Assembly: GCF_027484205.1 (NCBI RefSeq)
Contig: NZ_JAIXUB010000024.1
Location: 1-64,000 of the forward strand
Length of the DNA: 64,000 nucleotides
Direction: 5' to 3'
DNA from: Flavobacterium sp.
GTDB taxonomy: Bacteria; Bacteroidota; Bacteroidia; Flavobacteriales; Flavobacteriaceae
Below the pieces are notes generated by a model. The model had not been told where the DNA came from. It worked only from the letters and a program-made list of their open reading frames with translations, and ran no database searches. Positions 35,837 through 45,555 of the stretch are shown here, in pieces (within the stretch, counting starts at the first letter, position 1; each line of letters begins with the position of its first letter). Both the position numbers and the translations under genes were made by a program.

Positions 35837-36582
35837 TTTGTCAAAAGTAATTGTGTTAATATATAATTTACCAAAATAATAACTACAGAAGTCCAAACAA
35901 ATGCTACTGTACTCGCTTTACCCACTTCAAGTGCGCCACCTTTCATATAATAACCATGAAATGAAGGAATTGTAGCTAAAATCAGAGCAAAAACCGTAGT
36001 TTTTATAAATGCGTAAGTAATATGAAATGGTATAAAATCGGTTTGTAAACCAGTTATGAATTCACTACTAGCAGTAAATCCGCCATAAACTCCTGCCATC
36101 CATCCACCAAGAATTCCTAAAAACATCGCTATTCCAATTACGAATGGATAGAGTAGAAGTGCAATTATTTTTGGAAAAACTAAATAGTTCAAAGAGTTTA
36201 CACCCATAACTTCTAATGCATCAATTTGTTCAGTAACACGCATTGTTCCAATACTTGATGTGATAAACGAACCCATTTTTCCCGCCATAATAATGGAAAT
36301 GAAAGTAGGTGCAAATTCTAATATAATAGATTGTCTGGTTGCAAAACCAATAAGCTCTTTCGGAATTAAAGGATTAGTTAAATTCAATGCTGTTTGTATG
36401 GAAACAACTCCTCCAACGAAAAAAGAAATAAACGCAACAATTCCAAGAGAATCAATGATTAAGTCATCAATTTCTTTGAAAATTAGTCCTCGCATCACCG
36501 ACCACTTTGTAGGTTTATTGAAGATTTCTTTTAACATCAAGAAATACCTACCAATTTGCGTTAAATAACGAATTAACATCAT
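35833..36582 (-). CDS. MlaE-like ABC transporter permease
   Basis: A 249-residue permease of the MlaE family. Family motifs are FFVGGVVSIQTALNL near 38-52, MAGKMGSFITSSIGTMRVTEQIDALEVMG, and a C-terminal pattern of three or four hydrophobic helices. With the downstream ATPase it forms an Mla-like importer core moving phospholipids between membranes. No MCE-domain substrate-binding protein (MlaD) is adjacent in this window. Confidence 0.9.
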   Translation of the reverse strand: MMLIRYLTQIGRYFLMLKEIFNKPTKWSVMRGLIFKEIDDLIIDSLGIVAFISFFVGGVVSIQTALNLTNPLIPKELIGFATRQSIILEFAPTFISIIMAGKMGSFITSSIGTMRVTEQIDALEVMGVNSLNYLVFPKIIALLLYPFVIGIAMFLGILGGWMAGVYGGFTASSEFITGLQTDFIPFHITYAFIKTTVFALILATIPSFHGYYMKGGALEVGKASTVAFVWTSVVIILVNYILTQLLLTK

Positions 36583-36694
36583 AGTTTTAAAATATGGTCA
36601 AAAATAGTGAGAAGTTATGACCCGAGAAAAAATAAACCCTTTTATTTTTTGAATTGGTAAAGCAGTTTTGAGTTATCAATTATAAGATTTTAAC

Positions 36695-37543
36695 TTAAAA
36701 TAGTTTCTCTTTCATCTTTTGAAGACGGTAATTGCGGATAAATTTTGCTTGCTCTTCTGTAACCAAAAGTGGTTTTTTTGAAGATTTTGCTTTCCAAAAA
36801 CCTTTTATATAATCTAAAAAAAGTAATGGTTTTTTCTTCATCATTGCTAATTTCAAGGAAGCAATAGCAGTTATCAAAAATCCATAACCTAAAGAATAGA
36901 ACGCTTCGCCTTGTTTATAACGAGCCGTTTTGTTGTAGTTGGCTCCAGTTGGTTTTAAGTGTTTTACATGTAAACTTTTATCAGTAACGACTTTCCAATT
37001 GTAGAATTTACATAGTAATTCATCAACGGTATCCCAACCCATTTCTGGTTTTAATCCGCCAATTTGCTTGAAAGTTTCTTTTCGATATGCTTTTAAAGCT
37101 CCGCGAATATGATCTTTATCCGTTAGATTTTCTAAAACCCATTCGCCATTTTTTTCGATATAACAAAATCCACCAGCCATTCCAATTCGCTCATCTGATT
37201 CGAAATGTTTGATTATGGTTTCAAAATAATTGTTTGGAAAAATCAAATCGGCATCAGCTTTTACAATAAAATCATAGTTTTCATCCAAAGTTTCTAAACC
37301 TTTTTGAAACGCTTGAATAACTTTACTTCCTGGTAAATGAATAGCATCCGAAGTTTTATTTACTAGAGAAATAAAAGAATATTTTGAAACAAATGAATTG
37401 ACTACATCTTCTGTTTTATCCGTAGAATTATCATTCACCACTACAATTTTAGTTGGTAAGACACTTTGCTCAACCAAAGATTGAAGTGTCAAAGAAATCA
37501 AAGATTCTTCGTTGTGCGATGGAATGACGATGTAATATTTCAT
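36695..37543 (-). CDS. Glycosyltransferase family 2
   Basis: A 282-residue GT-A enzyme. The start MKYYIVIPSHNEESLISLTL with VVNDNSTDKTEDVV and the metal-binding KADADLIFPNNYF are typical of GT2. GGLKPEMGWDTVDELLC follows in the acceptor region. There is no clear membrane helix except a weak hydrophobic segment near 220-235. The gene lies 30 bases from a methyltransferase-like gene, so both may act on the same glycan or lipid. Confidence 0.87.
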   Translation of the reverse strand: MKYYIVIPSHNEESLISLTLQSLVEQSVLPTKIVVVNDNSTDKTEDVVNSFVSKYSFISLVNKTSDAIHLPGSKVIQAFQKGLETLDENYDFIVKADADLIFPNNYFETIIKHFESDERIGMAGGFCYIEKNGEWVLENLTDKDHIRGALKAYRKETFKQIGGLKPEMGWDTVDELLCKFYNWKVVTDKSLHVKHLKPTGANYNKTARYKQGEAFYSLGYGFLITAIASLKLAMMKKKPLLFLDYIKGFWKAKSSKKPLLVTEEQAKFIRNYRLQKMKEKLF

Positions 37544-37546
37544 AGA

Positions 37547-37577
37547 CTGAAAACTGAAAACTGTGACTGAAAACTAT
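37547..37577. repeat. Short ACTGAAAA direct repeats
   Basis: The 30-base gap between the GT2 and methyltransferase genes is built from three ACTGAAA units. It looks like a simple repeat; no further function is visible. Confidence 0.5.
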
Positions 37578-38095
37578 TTTCTCTCTGCAAAAACAATATA
37601 ATATCTGGGAGTAAAATACCTTAACAATGGTCTGAAACCAAGTTTTTTAACTGGATGTGTAAATTTTTTGCGAGCAGTGATTTTCCAACCTGTTTTTTCA
37701 AGAAGCCAATCCAATTGCCAATCTTCAAATTCGTGATAATGTCTGTCCCACATATCCGTTTTACTACGGTAAGCAGGCGAAAACCATAAACGTAGTGGAA
37801 TTGAAATCAACAATTTATCACATTTTACATTTTGTAAAACAGTATACGGATTCAATAAATGTTCAAATATTTCAAAAGCTGTAAAAACAGTATAATTTTC
37901 GTTTTGTAAAGCCGTTTGGTCGTTGTCTAAATCTTCACCTTTGGTGTTTTTTACGGTATAACCATTCTCTTCCATAATTTTAGAAAATGGATTCGGAACA
38001 CCTAAATCAAAGATGGTTTCTGAAGTAGCAACGTGCTTTTGTAAAAATTCTAATGTGTGCTTAAAGCGTTTATTGGGAAATGTTTTTTCGTACAT
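37574..38095 (-). CDS. Methyltransferase-like protein
   Basis: A 173-residue protein with a partial class I methyltransferase fold. ETIFDLGVPNPFSKIMEENG replaces the glycine-rich SAM loop with a rare form, then VFTAFEIFEHLLNPYTVLQN gives the usual post-motif. The loop has fewer glycines than standard, so SAM binding is uncertain. The C-terminus is basic. It probably belongs with the neighbouring GT2 gene in a small glycan-modification unit. Confidence 0.68.
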   Translation of the reverse strand: MYEKTFPNKRFKHTLEFLQKHVATSETIFDLGVPNPFSKIMEENGYTVKNTKGEDLDNDQTALQNENYTVFTAFEIFEHLLNPYTVLQNVKCDKLLISIPLRLWFSPAYRSKTDMWDRHYHEFEDWQLDWLLEKTGWKITARKKFTHPVKKLGFRPLLRYFTPRYYIVFAERK

Positions 38096-38125
38096 TTAAG
38101 ATAAAATCAAGTTTAGAGTCCAAAT

Positions 38126-39973
38126 TTACAAATAAATTTTAACTATGACTCGCGTACCAATACCATTTCCATTTTCATCCTTTAAATCTTCATAAATAAC
38201 ATTATCATCATTGTTATTTAGTAATTGTAATCTTTGTGCAATTGATTCGGTCGAAAATGAATTATGTTTATTATTAGTTTTTATTTCTTGCGATTTTTTT
38301 CTTCCTATTCCGTTATCTTCTACAGTACAAATAATATAATCTTCCTTATCACTCAATTTAAAATCAATACTTACCTTTTTCAAACCATTTTTGTGCAATA
38401 AACCGTGTTTAATACTATTTTCTACAAAAGGTTGAATAAGCATTGGAGGAATTTCATGGTAATCTTCGTCTATAGTAGTACCAATAGTTATTATATAATC
38501 AAAGTCGGTTTTAAAGCGCATTTTTTCTAGCTCAAGGTATTTCGATAAAATATCAATTTCTGTTGAAAGTAGAATTTGTTTTTTGCCTGATACATTTAAT
38601 ATTTGTCTTGTTAATTGAGTAAAGTTACCCATTTGTTCATTAGCTATTACTTTATCACCATACATAAATTGGTCTTGAATACTTGATAAGGCATTAAAAA
38701 TAAAATGTGGATTCATCTGACTTTTAAGTGCTTTTAGTTCACTTTCAGTTGCTTTTTTCTCTGCTTCAATAGTTTTTTCAGCTTCTATTAGTTGAGCTTT
38801 TAAAAGTTCGTTTTGTTTTTTGATTTTATAGCGATTGAATACAAAATAAGTTGTTATTAGTAATGAAATTATAGCAATCGTTAAAATTATAGCAATCGTT
38901 TTTTGGCGTTGTGATTCTAAGTTTGCAATTTTTTTTTGTTGAGATAATGCCTTTATTTGAGCTTCTTTTTTTTCAGTTTCGTATTTGAATTCGGCTTTTA
39001 AGAGTTCGTTTTTGTTTTGATCTTTATTTAATTTTTTTTCTGCATTTAACGATTCTTCTAAGAATTTTAATGCAAGCTTATATTGACTTTTATCATTGTA
39101 TACGTTATATAATTTCAAAGAGGATTCTTTAATAATTTCTAGGTTCTTAGATTCATTACCTAATTTGTTGGATAATAATAGATAATCAAGTGCTTTTATG
39201 CTTTCTTTTTTTAAAAGATATAAATTCCCCAGGTTTAAATAATTATCAGATAATTGCTTTGTATCATTTGCTTTTAAACTAAATTTCTCTGCTCCTTTAA
39301 AATTTTTTTCAGCATCAGATAATTGATTCATAGCTAAATAATTCTCTCCAATGTTATTTAAAGTGTAACCAATTTTACTGATATCGTTCAATTTTCTTCT
39401 AATTTCTAAACTTTTGAAATTATACTTTAAACTATTATTATAGTTTTTATTTTTATAATTAATAGTTCCAATATGAGCATAGATATAACCTAAAGCAGCT
39501 TTTTCTTTATTGTATTTTGCCAATATTTCAGATTCTTTGTAATATTTCAGAGCTTTATCATATTCCTCTAAACATAAAAAATTAAAAGCAATAGCCATTT
39601 TAGCAAAACACGCAAAGGAATTATTTTTTATTTTATTAGATTCTTTTAATGCATATAGATTTATCGAAATTGATTTTTTATAGTTTGCTTTAACTTGTTC
39701 AAAGTAGGCTTGACTTAAAGAGGCACTTATCAATGCTAGTTGATAATATTTTTTTGCTTTTGGATTTACAGTTTTTAAGTTTATTCTAGCTTTTATTGTT
39801 GATAAAAGATATTCATTAAGTTTTTCGCTTTTTTGCAAATTAGTTTCTTCATAGATACTCTTTCCAAAATTATTTACAGAAAGTGTATCATTTACATCAC
39901 TTGATATTTTATTCTGAGAATAGTTGTATATCGAGTTGAATAACATAAAAATAATTAAAAACAGATTCTTCAT
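38126..39973 (-). CDS. Sensor histidine kinase, LytS type, with TPR sensor region
   Basis: A 615-residue sensor kinase. A signal-like N-terminus is followed by tetratricopeptide repeats from about 75 to 310, a coiled-coil, one membrane helix at 359-379, then the HisKA_7/LytS kinase. The phospho-acceptor H423 is in QMNPHFIFNALSSIQD, and the ATP-binding N-box is IQPFVENSIKHGLL with DNGIGRKK. The TPR part should be periplasmic. It lies three bases after the LytTR regulator gene and forms its cognate two-component system. Confidence 0.9.
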   Translation of the reverse strand: MKNLFLIIFMLFNSIYNYSQNKISSDVNDTLSVNNFGKSIYEETNLQKSEKLNEYLLSTIKARINLKTVNPKAKKYYQLALISASLSQAYFEQVKANYKKSISINLYALKESNKIKNNSFACFAKMAIAFNFLCLEEYDKALKYYKESEILAKYNKEKAALGYIYAHIGTINYKNKNYNNSLKYNFKSLEIRRKLNDISKIGYTLNNIGENYLAMNQLSDAEKNFKGAEKFSLKANDTKQLSDNYLNLGNLYLLKKESIKALDYLLLSNKLGNESKNLEIIKESSLKLYNVYNDKSQYKLALKFLEESLNAEKKLNKDQNKNELLKAEFKYETEKKEAQIKALSQQKKIANLESQRQKTIAIILTIAIISLLITTYFVFNRYKIKKQNELLKAQLIEAEKTIEAEKKATESELKALKSQMNPHFIFNALSSIQDQFMYGDKVIANEQMGNFTQLTRQILNVSGKKQILLSTEIDILSKYLELEKMRFKTDFDYIITIGTTIDEDYHEIPPMLIQPFVENSIKHGLLHKNGLKKVSIDFKLSDKEDYIICTVEDNGIGRKKSQEIKTNNKHNSFSTESIAQRLQLLNNNDDNVIYEDLKDENGNGIGTRVIVKIYL

Positions 39974-39976
39974 GCC

Positions 39977-40723
39977 CTAAACACTAATATCACCAATATA
40001 TCCATCAAACTCATTTTTCTTTTCTCGTGCGACAGGAATTACTTTGTTATTTTCAAAGACTAAAGTTGCACCATCTTTTTTACTGTATTTTTTTATTTGT
40101 TGAATGTTAATCAAGAAGGAGCGATGCACTCTAAAGAAGCGAGAATCATTGGTAAGCAGCTCATGAAATTCTTTTATTTTTTTACAAACCAAGTATTTTT
40201 CTTTAGTTGTTATTACGTGAGTGTATGAGCCATCGGCTTCAAAGTAAAGAATATCATCAATTTTAATGAATAATAATCCGTCTGAAAGTGGTAGCGCAAT
40301 TTTTTGTAATTGCTTGACCGATAAATTATCTCTTAGTGTGGATACGCTTTGTAAAATCTGATTTTGTCCTTTTATTTTTATCGCTTTTTCAATCGCTTCT
40401 TGCAGTTTACTTATAGTTACTGGTTTTAATAAATAATCTACTGCAGAAACTTCAAATGCTTGTAATGCATATTCAGAATAAGCGGTGCAAAAAATGGTTA
40501 CAAAATTTGGTTTGTCAAAATATTCAAAAAGAGCAAAACCATTTTCGTTCGGCATCTCTATATCTAAAAAAACCAAGTCAATATTATTTTTATTGATTAT
40601 TTTCACTGCTTCTTTTACGTTTTCCGCTTCGGCAATAATTTCAATACCTTTAAGATGTTCGTTAATTGTGTTCGACAATAAAGAACGGGCGTGAGATTCG
40701 TCATCAACAATCAAAGCTTTCAT
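39977..40723 (-). CDS. LytTR family response regulator
   Basis: A 248-residue DNA-binding response regulator. The start at 40723 gives the canonical MKALIVDDESHARSLL; an in-frame ATG 33 bases upstream is unlikely. The receiver domain has acidic D7-D8 and phospho-acceptor D54 in VFLDIEMPNENG. The LytTR domain covers the C-terminal third (YFEADGSYTHVIT, FFRVHRSFLINIQQI). It precedes the histidine kinase by three bases. LytTR-type boxes lie upstream, between this gene and the divergent LamG gene, suggesting autoregulation and control of that gene. Confidence 0.92.
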   Translation of the reverse strand: MKALIVDDESHARSLLSNTINEHLKGIEIIAEAENVKEAVKIINKNNIDLVFLDIEMPNENGFALFEYFDKPNFVTIFCTAYSEYALQAFEVSAVDYLLKPVTISKLQEAIEKAIKIKGQNQILQSVSTLRDNLSVKQLQKIALPLSDGLLFIKIDDILYFEADGSYTHVITTKEKYLVCKKIKEFHELLTNDSRFFRVHRSFLINIQQIKKYSKKDGATLVFENNKVIPVAREKKNEFDGYIGDISV

Positions 40724-40786
40724 AGAATTGTATTTAGTGTTTTTCAAAAATAACATTTATTTTTTGAATTAATTCTATAATAAAGT

Positions 40787-40816
40787 ACAGTTTATGAAGC
40801 AAGAATGACTGTTCAT
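40787..40816 (+). promoter_or_regulatory. Paired LytTR-type direct repeats, plus orientation
   Basis: ACAGTTTAT at 40787-40795 and ACTGTTCAT at 40808-40816 are 21 bases apart start to start, i.e. a 12-base spacer. The first fits the LytTR box consensus (A/T)(A/C)(A/C)GTTN(A/G)(T/G) exactly, the second in all but one position. They lie between the LytTR regulator gene and the LamG gene. Confidence 0.5.
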
Positions 40817-40841
40817 GAAATATTTTTTTCTAATTGTATTC

Positions 40842-40871
40842 ATAAACTGATAAAGTCTTAATAGAAATTGA
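40842..40871 (-). promoter_or_regulatory. LytTR-type boxes, minus orientation
   Basis: On the minus strand TCAGTTTAT (40842-40850) fits the LytTR consensus in every position. A weaker partner TCAATTTCT (40863-40871) is again exactly 21 bases away. Part of this site forms an 11-base inverted repeat, CAGTTTATGAA/TTCATAAACTG, with 40788-40798. Confidence 0.45.
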
Positions 40872-40968
40872 TTTCATTTCATGAAGTCAAACCCACAGAT
40901 TGTGAAGTAATTTATTAGTTAGTTAGAGATGGAAACTACTTTTGAATCGAAATTTAAAATTTATCATT

Positions 40969-43752
40969 ATGAAAAAACTATTACTTTTTATATTGTTTTC
41001 AATGCAGTGTGCATTTGGACAAACAATAACCTCGAGTAGCAGCCAAAACACTACCTACAATTCTACAGGTTTACCTTTTTTTGTTGATCCTCAAGGTCAG
41101 CCTTCAAATGCTAGACTTTATTATGCAGTAGCTCCAGCAAATGCTACAACAGGAACTTTAGTAAACTATTCTGCTAATCCTGTACAGTCAACTCAAAATC
41201 CAACTTCTGCTTTGTCTTTTACTCTTTCAGGATTAACACAAACCACAACTTACAATTATGCAATTCAATTGACTAATCCAACTAGTGGTGCCGTTTTGAG
41301 TACTTCTACTGGTTCATTTACTACTTTAACACTTCCTGTTTTGAGCGGTGTTACATCGAGTAATATAACTTCTAATAGTGCCACAATAAATTACACTATT
41401 GATCCAAACGGAAGTTCAACTACTGCAATTTTGAATTATGGTTTAACAACAAATTTAGGTCAAACTGTAAATAATGCTGCTGTTTCAGGTACAAATCCAA
41501 TAGCGGGAACATTTAGTTTAACAGGTTTGGTTCCTGGAGCAACTTACTTTTATACAGTTACGGGAAGTAGTCAAGCTGGTACTACAAGTGCTTCTGCTGT
41601 TCAATCTTTTGTAGCAACACCGCCAACTCCCGCACTTATTTATCATTGGGAGTTTAATAATAATTTAGCTGCAACTGTAGGAAGCGTGCCTTTTACTACA
41701 ACAAGTCCGTCAGTAAATTTTGCCTCAAATGGCACCAGTGTAAATAGCGCTTATGCTGTTGAAGTTACAGCTCCAAATTATGGATTTGCTGCAAATGCTA
41801 ATCTACCGCTTTTACCACAAGCAAATGCACCACGAACTATTATTTTAAGAATCAATCAACTAACCAATAGTTCATCAATTAAATATTTATATGCCTATGG
41901 TACTGGTTCAAATACACAAATAAATGGACAATCTTTTGCTTTAGAATCAACCGATACATCAATGACAGTTAGTGGTTGGGGTTCACAAGCTGCCGGCTAT
42001 TCAAGAACTTTTAATTATTCAAATCCTAGTAACACATGGAATACTTATGCAATTGTTTATGATGGATTAAATGCTTTGATATATGTAAATGGAACTCTAT
42101 TGTCATCCGCTTCAAGTATTCAAAATCTAAATACTACTGGTACACTTTTTAGATTAGGAACTACAATGAATAATGTTTTCGGAACAGGAATTTTCAATAT
42201 CGATGATTTAAAAATTTATAATTATGCCTTGACTGCTTCACAAATTTCAGCTTTAGGAACACCGGTTCCTTTGATTAGTGCTGTATCATCAAGTAATATA
42301 AATTCAAATGCTGCTACAATTAATTACAGTATTAACTCAAATGGTATTGTAGCAACACCTGTTATAAAATATGGATTAAGTGCCAGTAATCTAAATTTAA
42401 CTCAAAATTGTCCGACGGTGACAAGTTCAACTGCAACAGTACAAAGTCAAGTTCTTTCTGGTCTTACATCAAATACAAACTATTTTTACAGAGTGGAAGC
42501 ATCGAGTGCATCAGGAAATGCTACTCCGAGTACAACCCTTTCATTTACAACACCAGGCACAGCAACAGTTCCTGCAATTTCAGGTGTAGGTGTTAGTTCA
42601 GGTACAATTACTAATACAGGAGTAACTATTAGTTATACATTGAATCCTGGTGGCGCAACTACCACTCCAATTATTGAATATGGAACTAGTGCAAGTAATT
42701 TAAATTTATCTCAAACAGGAAATACGTATAGTGGAACTTTAAATTATGCACCATTACAAACTTTGTCAGGTCTTACACCTGGAACACAATATTTTTATAG
42801 AGTTACCGCAAGTAACAGTGTAGGAAATGCTATTCCATCTTCAATTTTAAATTTTACAACAACTGGAACTGCGCCTTTGACTTCTCAATTATTATATCAC
42901 TTCCCTTTTAATGGAAACACAAGTTCAGTAACAGTCAATCCTGGTACTTTTATTAATGGTTCTGGAACAATAACTTATGCTAATGATGATTTAGGAAATA
43001 CTTCAGGTGCTTTACAAGTTGCAGTCAGTAATGATGATACTTCAAGAAATTTAAATTCTTTAGTTGCTAATTTACCATTACTTCCACAAGGAAATTCCTC
43101 TAGATCTGTGGCGTTTAGAATTAAATATTTAAATACATCAATAACTAACTTTGTGGTTAGTTGGGGCGCAGGTACAACATATCAATCTTATGGATTTGAA
43201 AAAGCACCAACAACAGCATCTAGTGCAATTTGGGGAAATAATATAAACTTTGCAAATACTATTGCTGCAAATGTTTGGAGAAATATTGTAATAACTTACA
43301 ATGCAAATACGGGTCTTGCAGAATTCTATGATGGCGGTTCTCTTACCGGTAGTAATACCCATGCTAGTTTTTTAAATAACAATACTAATGGAACAAATAT
43401 AGTTATGGGAAGATCTATGTTACCTACTTTTGGACAAGGTAACTTTATAATTGATGACTTAAAAATATACAACTATGTTTTAACGCCAAGTGAAGTGTCT
43501 GCTCTATCAACTCAAGATTTTCAGGAAAATAAGTTATTGTTTACGATGTTTCCTAATCCTGCTAATGATGTGGTTTTAGTTTCTATGGAAAATGAATTGA
43601 AATCTGTTGAGGTTTATTCTCTTCAAGGACAAAAAGTTTTAAATTCATCTCAAAAGGAATTCAATATTTCTCAATTAAATACAGGAATATATTTAGTAAA
43701 AATTGAAGATATAAATGGAAATGTTGCTAGCCAAAAATTGATCAAAAAATAA
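40969..43752 (+). CDS. LamG and FN3-like secreted protein with T9SS type A sorting domain
   Basis: A 927-residue secreted protein. The ATG at 40969 gives a signal peptide ending CAFGQ. Fibronectin III-like units recur (ISGVxSSNITxNxATINYT with a LSGLTPGTxYFYRV ending) about five times. Two LamG-like domains of about 190 residues are similar to each other (LIYHWEFNNN and LLYHFPFNGN; FNIDDLKIYNYALT and FIIDDLKIYNYVLT). The C-terminal 75 residues, FTMFPNPANDVVLVSM to LIKK, form the type A sorting domain. It is a likely cell-surface adhesin or polysaccharide-binding protein exported via PorU/PorV. Confidence 0.88.
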   Translation: MKKLLLFILFSMQCAFGQTITSSSSQNTTYNSTGLPFFVDPQGQPSNARLYYAVAPANATTGTLVNYSANPVQSTQNPTSALSFTLSGLTQTTTYNYAIQLTNPTSGAVLSTSTGSFTTLTLPVLSGVTSSNITSNSATINYTIDPNGSSTTAILNYGLTTNLGQTVNNAAVSGTNPIAGTFSLTGLVPGATYFYTVTGSSQAGTTSASAVQSFVATPPTPALIYHWEFNNNLAATVGSVPFTTTSPSVNFASNGTSVNSAYAVEVTAPNYGFAANANLPLLPQANAPRTIILRINQLTNSSSIKYLYAYGTGSNTQINGQSFALESTDTSMTVSGWGSQAAGYSRTFNYSNPSNTWNTYAIVYDGLNALIYVNGTLLSSASSIQNLNTTGTLFRLGTTMNNVFGTGIFNIDDLKIYNYALTASQISALGTPVPLISAVSSSNINSNAATINYSINSNGIVATPVIKYGLSASNLNLTQNCPTVTSSTATVQSQVLSGLTSNTNYFYRVEASSASGNATPSTTLSFTTPGTATVPAISGVGVSSGTITNTGVTISYTLNPGGATTTPIIEYGTSASNLNLSQTGNTYSGTLNYAPLQTLSGLTPGTQYFYRVTASNSVGNAIPSSILNFTTTGTAPLTSQLLYHFPFNGNTSSVTVNPGTFINGSGTITYANDDLGNTSGALQVAVSNDDTSRNLNSLVANLPLLPQGNSSRSVAFRIKYLNTSITNFVVSWGAGTTYQSYGFEKAPTTASSAIWGNNINFANTIAANVWRNIVITYNANTGLAEFYDGGSLTGSNTHASFLNNNTNGTNIVMGRSMLPTFGQGNFIIDDLKIYNYVLTPSEVSALSTQDFQENKLLFTMFPNPANDVVLVSMENELKSVEVYSLQGQKVLNSSQKEFNISQLNTGIYLVKIEDINGNVASQKLIKK

Positions 43753-43850
43753 TGAATATTTTCATCAAATATCGTTTAGAACTTACATTAACAATTTTGT
43801 ATTCTCTGATAATACTAGTAATAATAAGTTTAGTTTAGTAAGTAGTTTTT

Positions 43851-43886
43851 AAACCCAATCTTGTTTAATAATAGATTGGGTTTTTT
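43851..43886 (+). terminator. Terminator of the LamG/FN3 gene
   Basis: AAACCCAATC pairs with GATTGGGTTT around a 13-base loop and is followed by a T-run. It abuts the converging KAS III-like gene. Confidence 0.75.
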
Positions 43887-44946
43887 ACATCTTATACACA
43901 ATTGCGTTAATGTTCATTCCTGCACCAACAGATGCGAACAGAATCACATCGCCTTTATGGATTTCTTGATTTTCGATTTTACCTTTAATTAATGAATCGT
44001 ATAATGTTGGTACTGTGGCAACGCTAGAGTTTCCTAGTTTATGAATGCTCATTGGCATAATTCCTTCAGGTGGCGTTTGTCCGTATAATTTATAAAAACG
44101 TTGAATAATAGCTTCATCCATTTTTTCGTTGGCTTGATGAATCAATACTTTTTTCACTTGATTGATTTCAATTCCGCTATTGTCTAGACATTCTTTCATG
44201 GCTTTTGGAACATTGCTCAAGGCAAATTCATAAATTTTTCTACCATGCATTTTGATATATCGAACGTCTGGATCGTGGTCTTTATTGAAAGAATTCCCAA
44301 AGAATAAATAATTGGCTTCATCATAAGCATAAGTAGCCGATTCATGAGCTAGAATTCCTTCGTTTTCACCGTCAACTGATTCAATAATTGTTGCGCCAGC
44401 ACCATCAGAGTAAATCATGGAATCTCTATCGTGCGGATCAGTAACTCTTGATAAGGTTTCAGCACCAATAACCAAACATTTTTTTGCCATTCCGGCTTTG
44501 ATAAACGCAGTGGCTTGAATAACGCCTTCCACCCAACCTGGGCAACCAAAAAGCATGTCGTAAGCCACACATTTTGGATTTTTTATACGTAAATCGTGTT
44601 TTACACGAGTGGCCAAACTTGGAAGTAAATCGGCTTGAATAGCTCCTTTTTTCTGATTTCCAAAATTGTGGGCAAAAATGATATAATCTAAAGTTTCAGG
44701 ATCAATTTTTGAGTCTTCAATGGCTTTTTTCGCCGCAATAAATGCTATGTCAGAAGTTAGTAAATCATCAGAAGCGTAACGACGCTCTTCAATTCCTGTA
44801 ATACCGTAGAATTTCTCTGTAATAACTTCATTCGGAAGCGGAAAAGGAGTTCCATCTTCGTTTAAGAAAACATGATTTGAAAAGTCTTTATTGGTTACTA
44901 TTTCTGTTGGAATATAACTTCCAGAACCGGTTATTTTTATGTTCAT
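43885..44946 (-). CDS. 3-oxoacyl-ACP synthase III family protein
   Basis: A 353-residue thiolase-fold enzyme of the FabH type, joining an acyl-CoA to malonyl-ACP. The catalytic cysteine C135 is in MLFGCPGWVEGVIQAT, the histidine in LIHQANEKMDEA and the asparagine in KLGNSSVATVPTLYDSL, completing the Cys-His-Asn set. It is longer than FabH of E. coli (317) and has an N-terminal extension near 25-45, as in Bacteroidota homologues. The role may be branched fatty acid initiation or a specialised pathway. It stands alone. Confidence 0.9.
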   Translation of the reverse strand: MNIKITGSGSYIPTEIVTNKDFSNHVFLNEDGTPFPLPNEVITEKFYGITGIEERRYASDDLLTSDIAFIAAKKAIEDSKIDPETLDYIIFAHNFGNQKKGAIQADLLPSLATRVKHDLRIKNPKCVAYDMLFGCPGWVEGVIQATAFIKAGMAKKCLVIGAETLSRVTDPHDRDSMIYSDGAGATIIESVDGENEGILAHESATYAYDEANYLFFGNSFNKDHDPDVRYIKMHGRKIYEFALSNVPKAMKECLDNSGIEINQVKKVLIHQANEKMDEAIIQRFYKLYGQTPPEGIMPMSIHKLGNSSVATVPTLYDSLIKGKIENQEIHKGDVILFASVGAGMNINAIVYKM

Positions 44947-45067
44947 TTTTTACAAATTATAGAACTAAATTATTAATAAAAACCTTTGCTTGTATAGAAA
45001 CGATTGTTAATGTGGAATAAATTATGAATTAAACAAAGAATGATACGGAAAATTATTGATGTCGTAA

Positions 45068-45448
45068 TTATTCTGCGCTCTGTTGTGCGATTTTTATTTG
45101 CATAATCGATGAAAGATTGTGTGCCATATTCTTCATGCGTTCGCAATTAAAGCCTTCAAAATTTTCGTTGATGGCAGCTTCGAAGTGTGCTAACCAAATT
45201 TCAAACAATTCTTTTGATAAATACGATTTCATATTTACATCCAAATGAATTTGAGTCAAATTATTGAAATAACCACCCGTTCCAAAAATAGCTTGCGACC
45301 AAAAAGTCACTAAAATAGGCAAGTGTTCTTCCAATTTTATTTTGACAACATCAGTAAAAATATAACTGATTTTAGCATCAGCTAATAATCTTTTGTAAAA
45401 ATCTTCTACAATGATATATAAGTCGTCTTGATTTTGAACGTCATTCAT
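45068..45448 (-). CDS. Group III truncated haemoglobin
   Basis: A 126-residue truncated globin. The distal and B-helix region YKRLLADAKISYIF and the PxLVTFWSQAIFGTGGY stretch match group III. The proximal histidine is probably in LFEIWLAHFEAAINENFEG. It may bind oxygen or nitric oxide. It is monocistronic between the KAS III-like gene and gcvP, both on the same strand but separated by over 100 bases. Confidence 0.86.
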   Translation of the reverse strand: MNDVQNQDDLYIIVEDFYKRLLADAKISYIFTDVVKIKLEEHLPILVTFWSQAIFGTGGYFNNLTQIHLDVNMKSYLSKELFEIWLAHFEAAINENFEGFNCERMKNMAHNLSSIMQIKIAQQSAE

Positions 45449-45519
45449 TTCTAAAAAAATTAAAGTACAAAGTTACATGATTCAAATTTCAATAGAATGA
45501 CTTATGTCATTTTTATAAA

Positions 45520-45553
45520 AGAAAAAGGTTTCAAAAATTAATTTGAAACCTTT
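45520..45553 (-). terminator. Terminator of gcvP
   Basis: On the minus strand a perfect 12-base stem AAAGGTTTCAAA/TTTGAAACCTTT is followed by TTTCTTTT. It lies about 40 bases after the gcvP stop. Confidence 0.75.
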
Positions 45554-45555
45554 AA

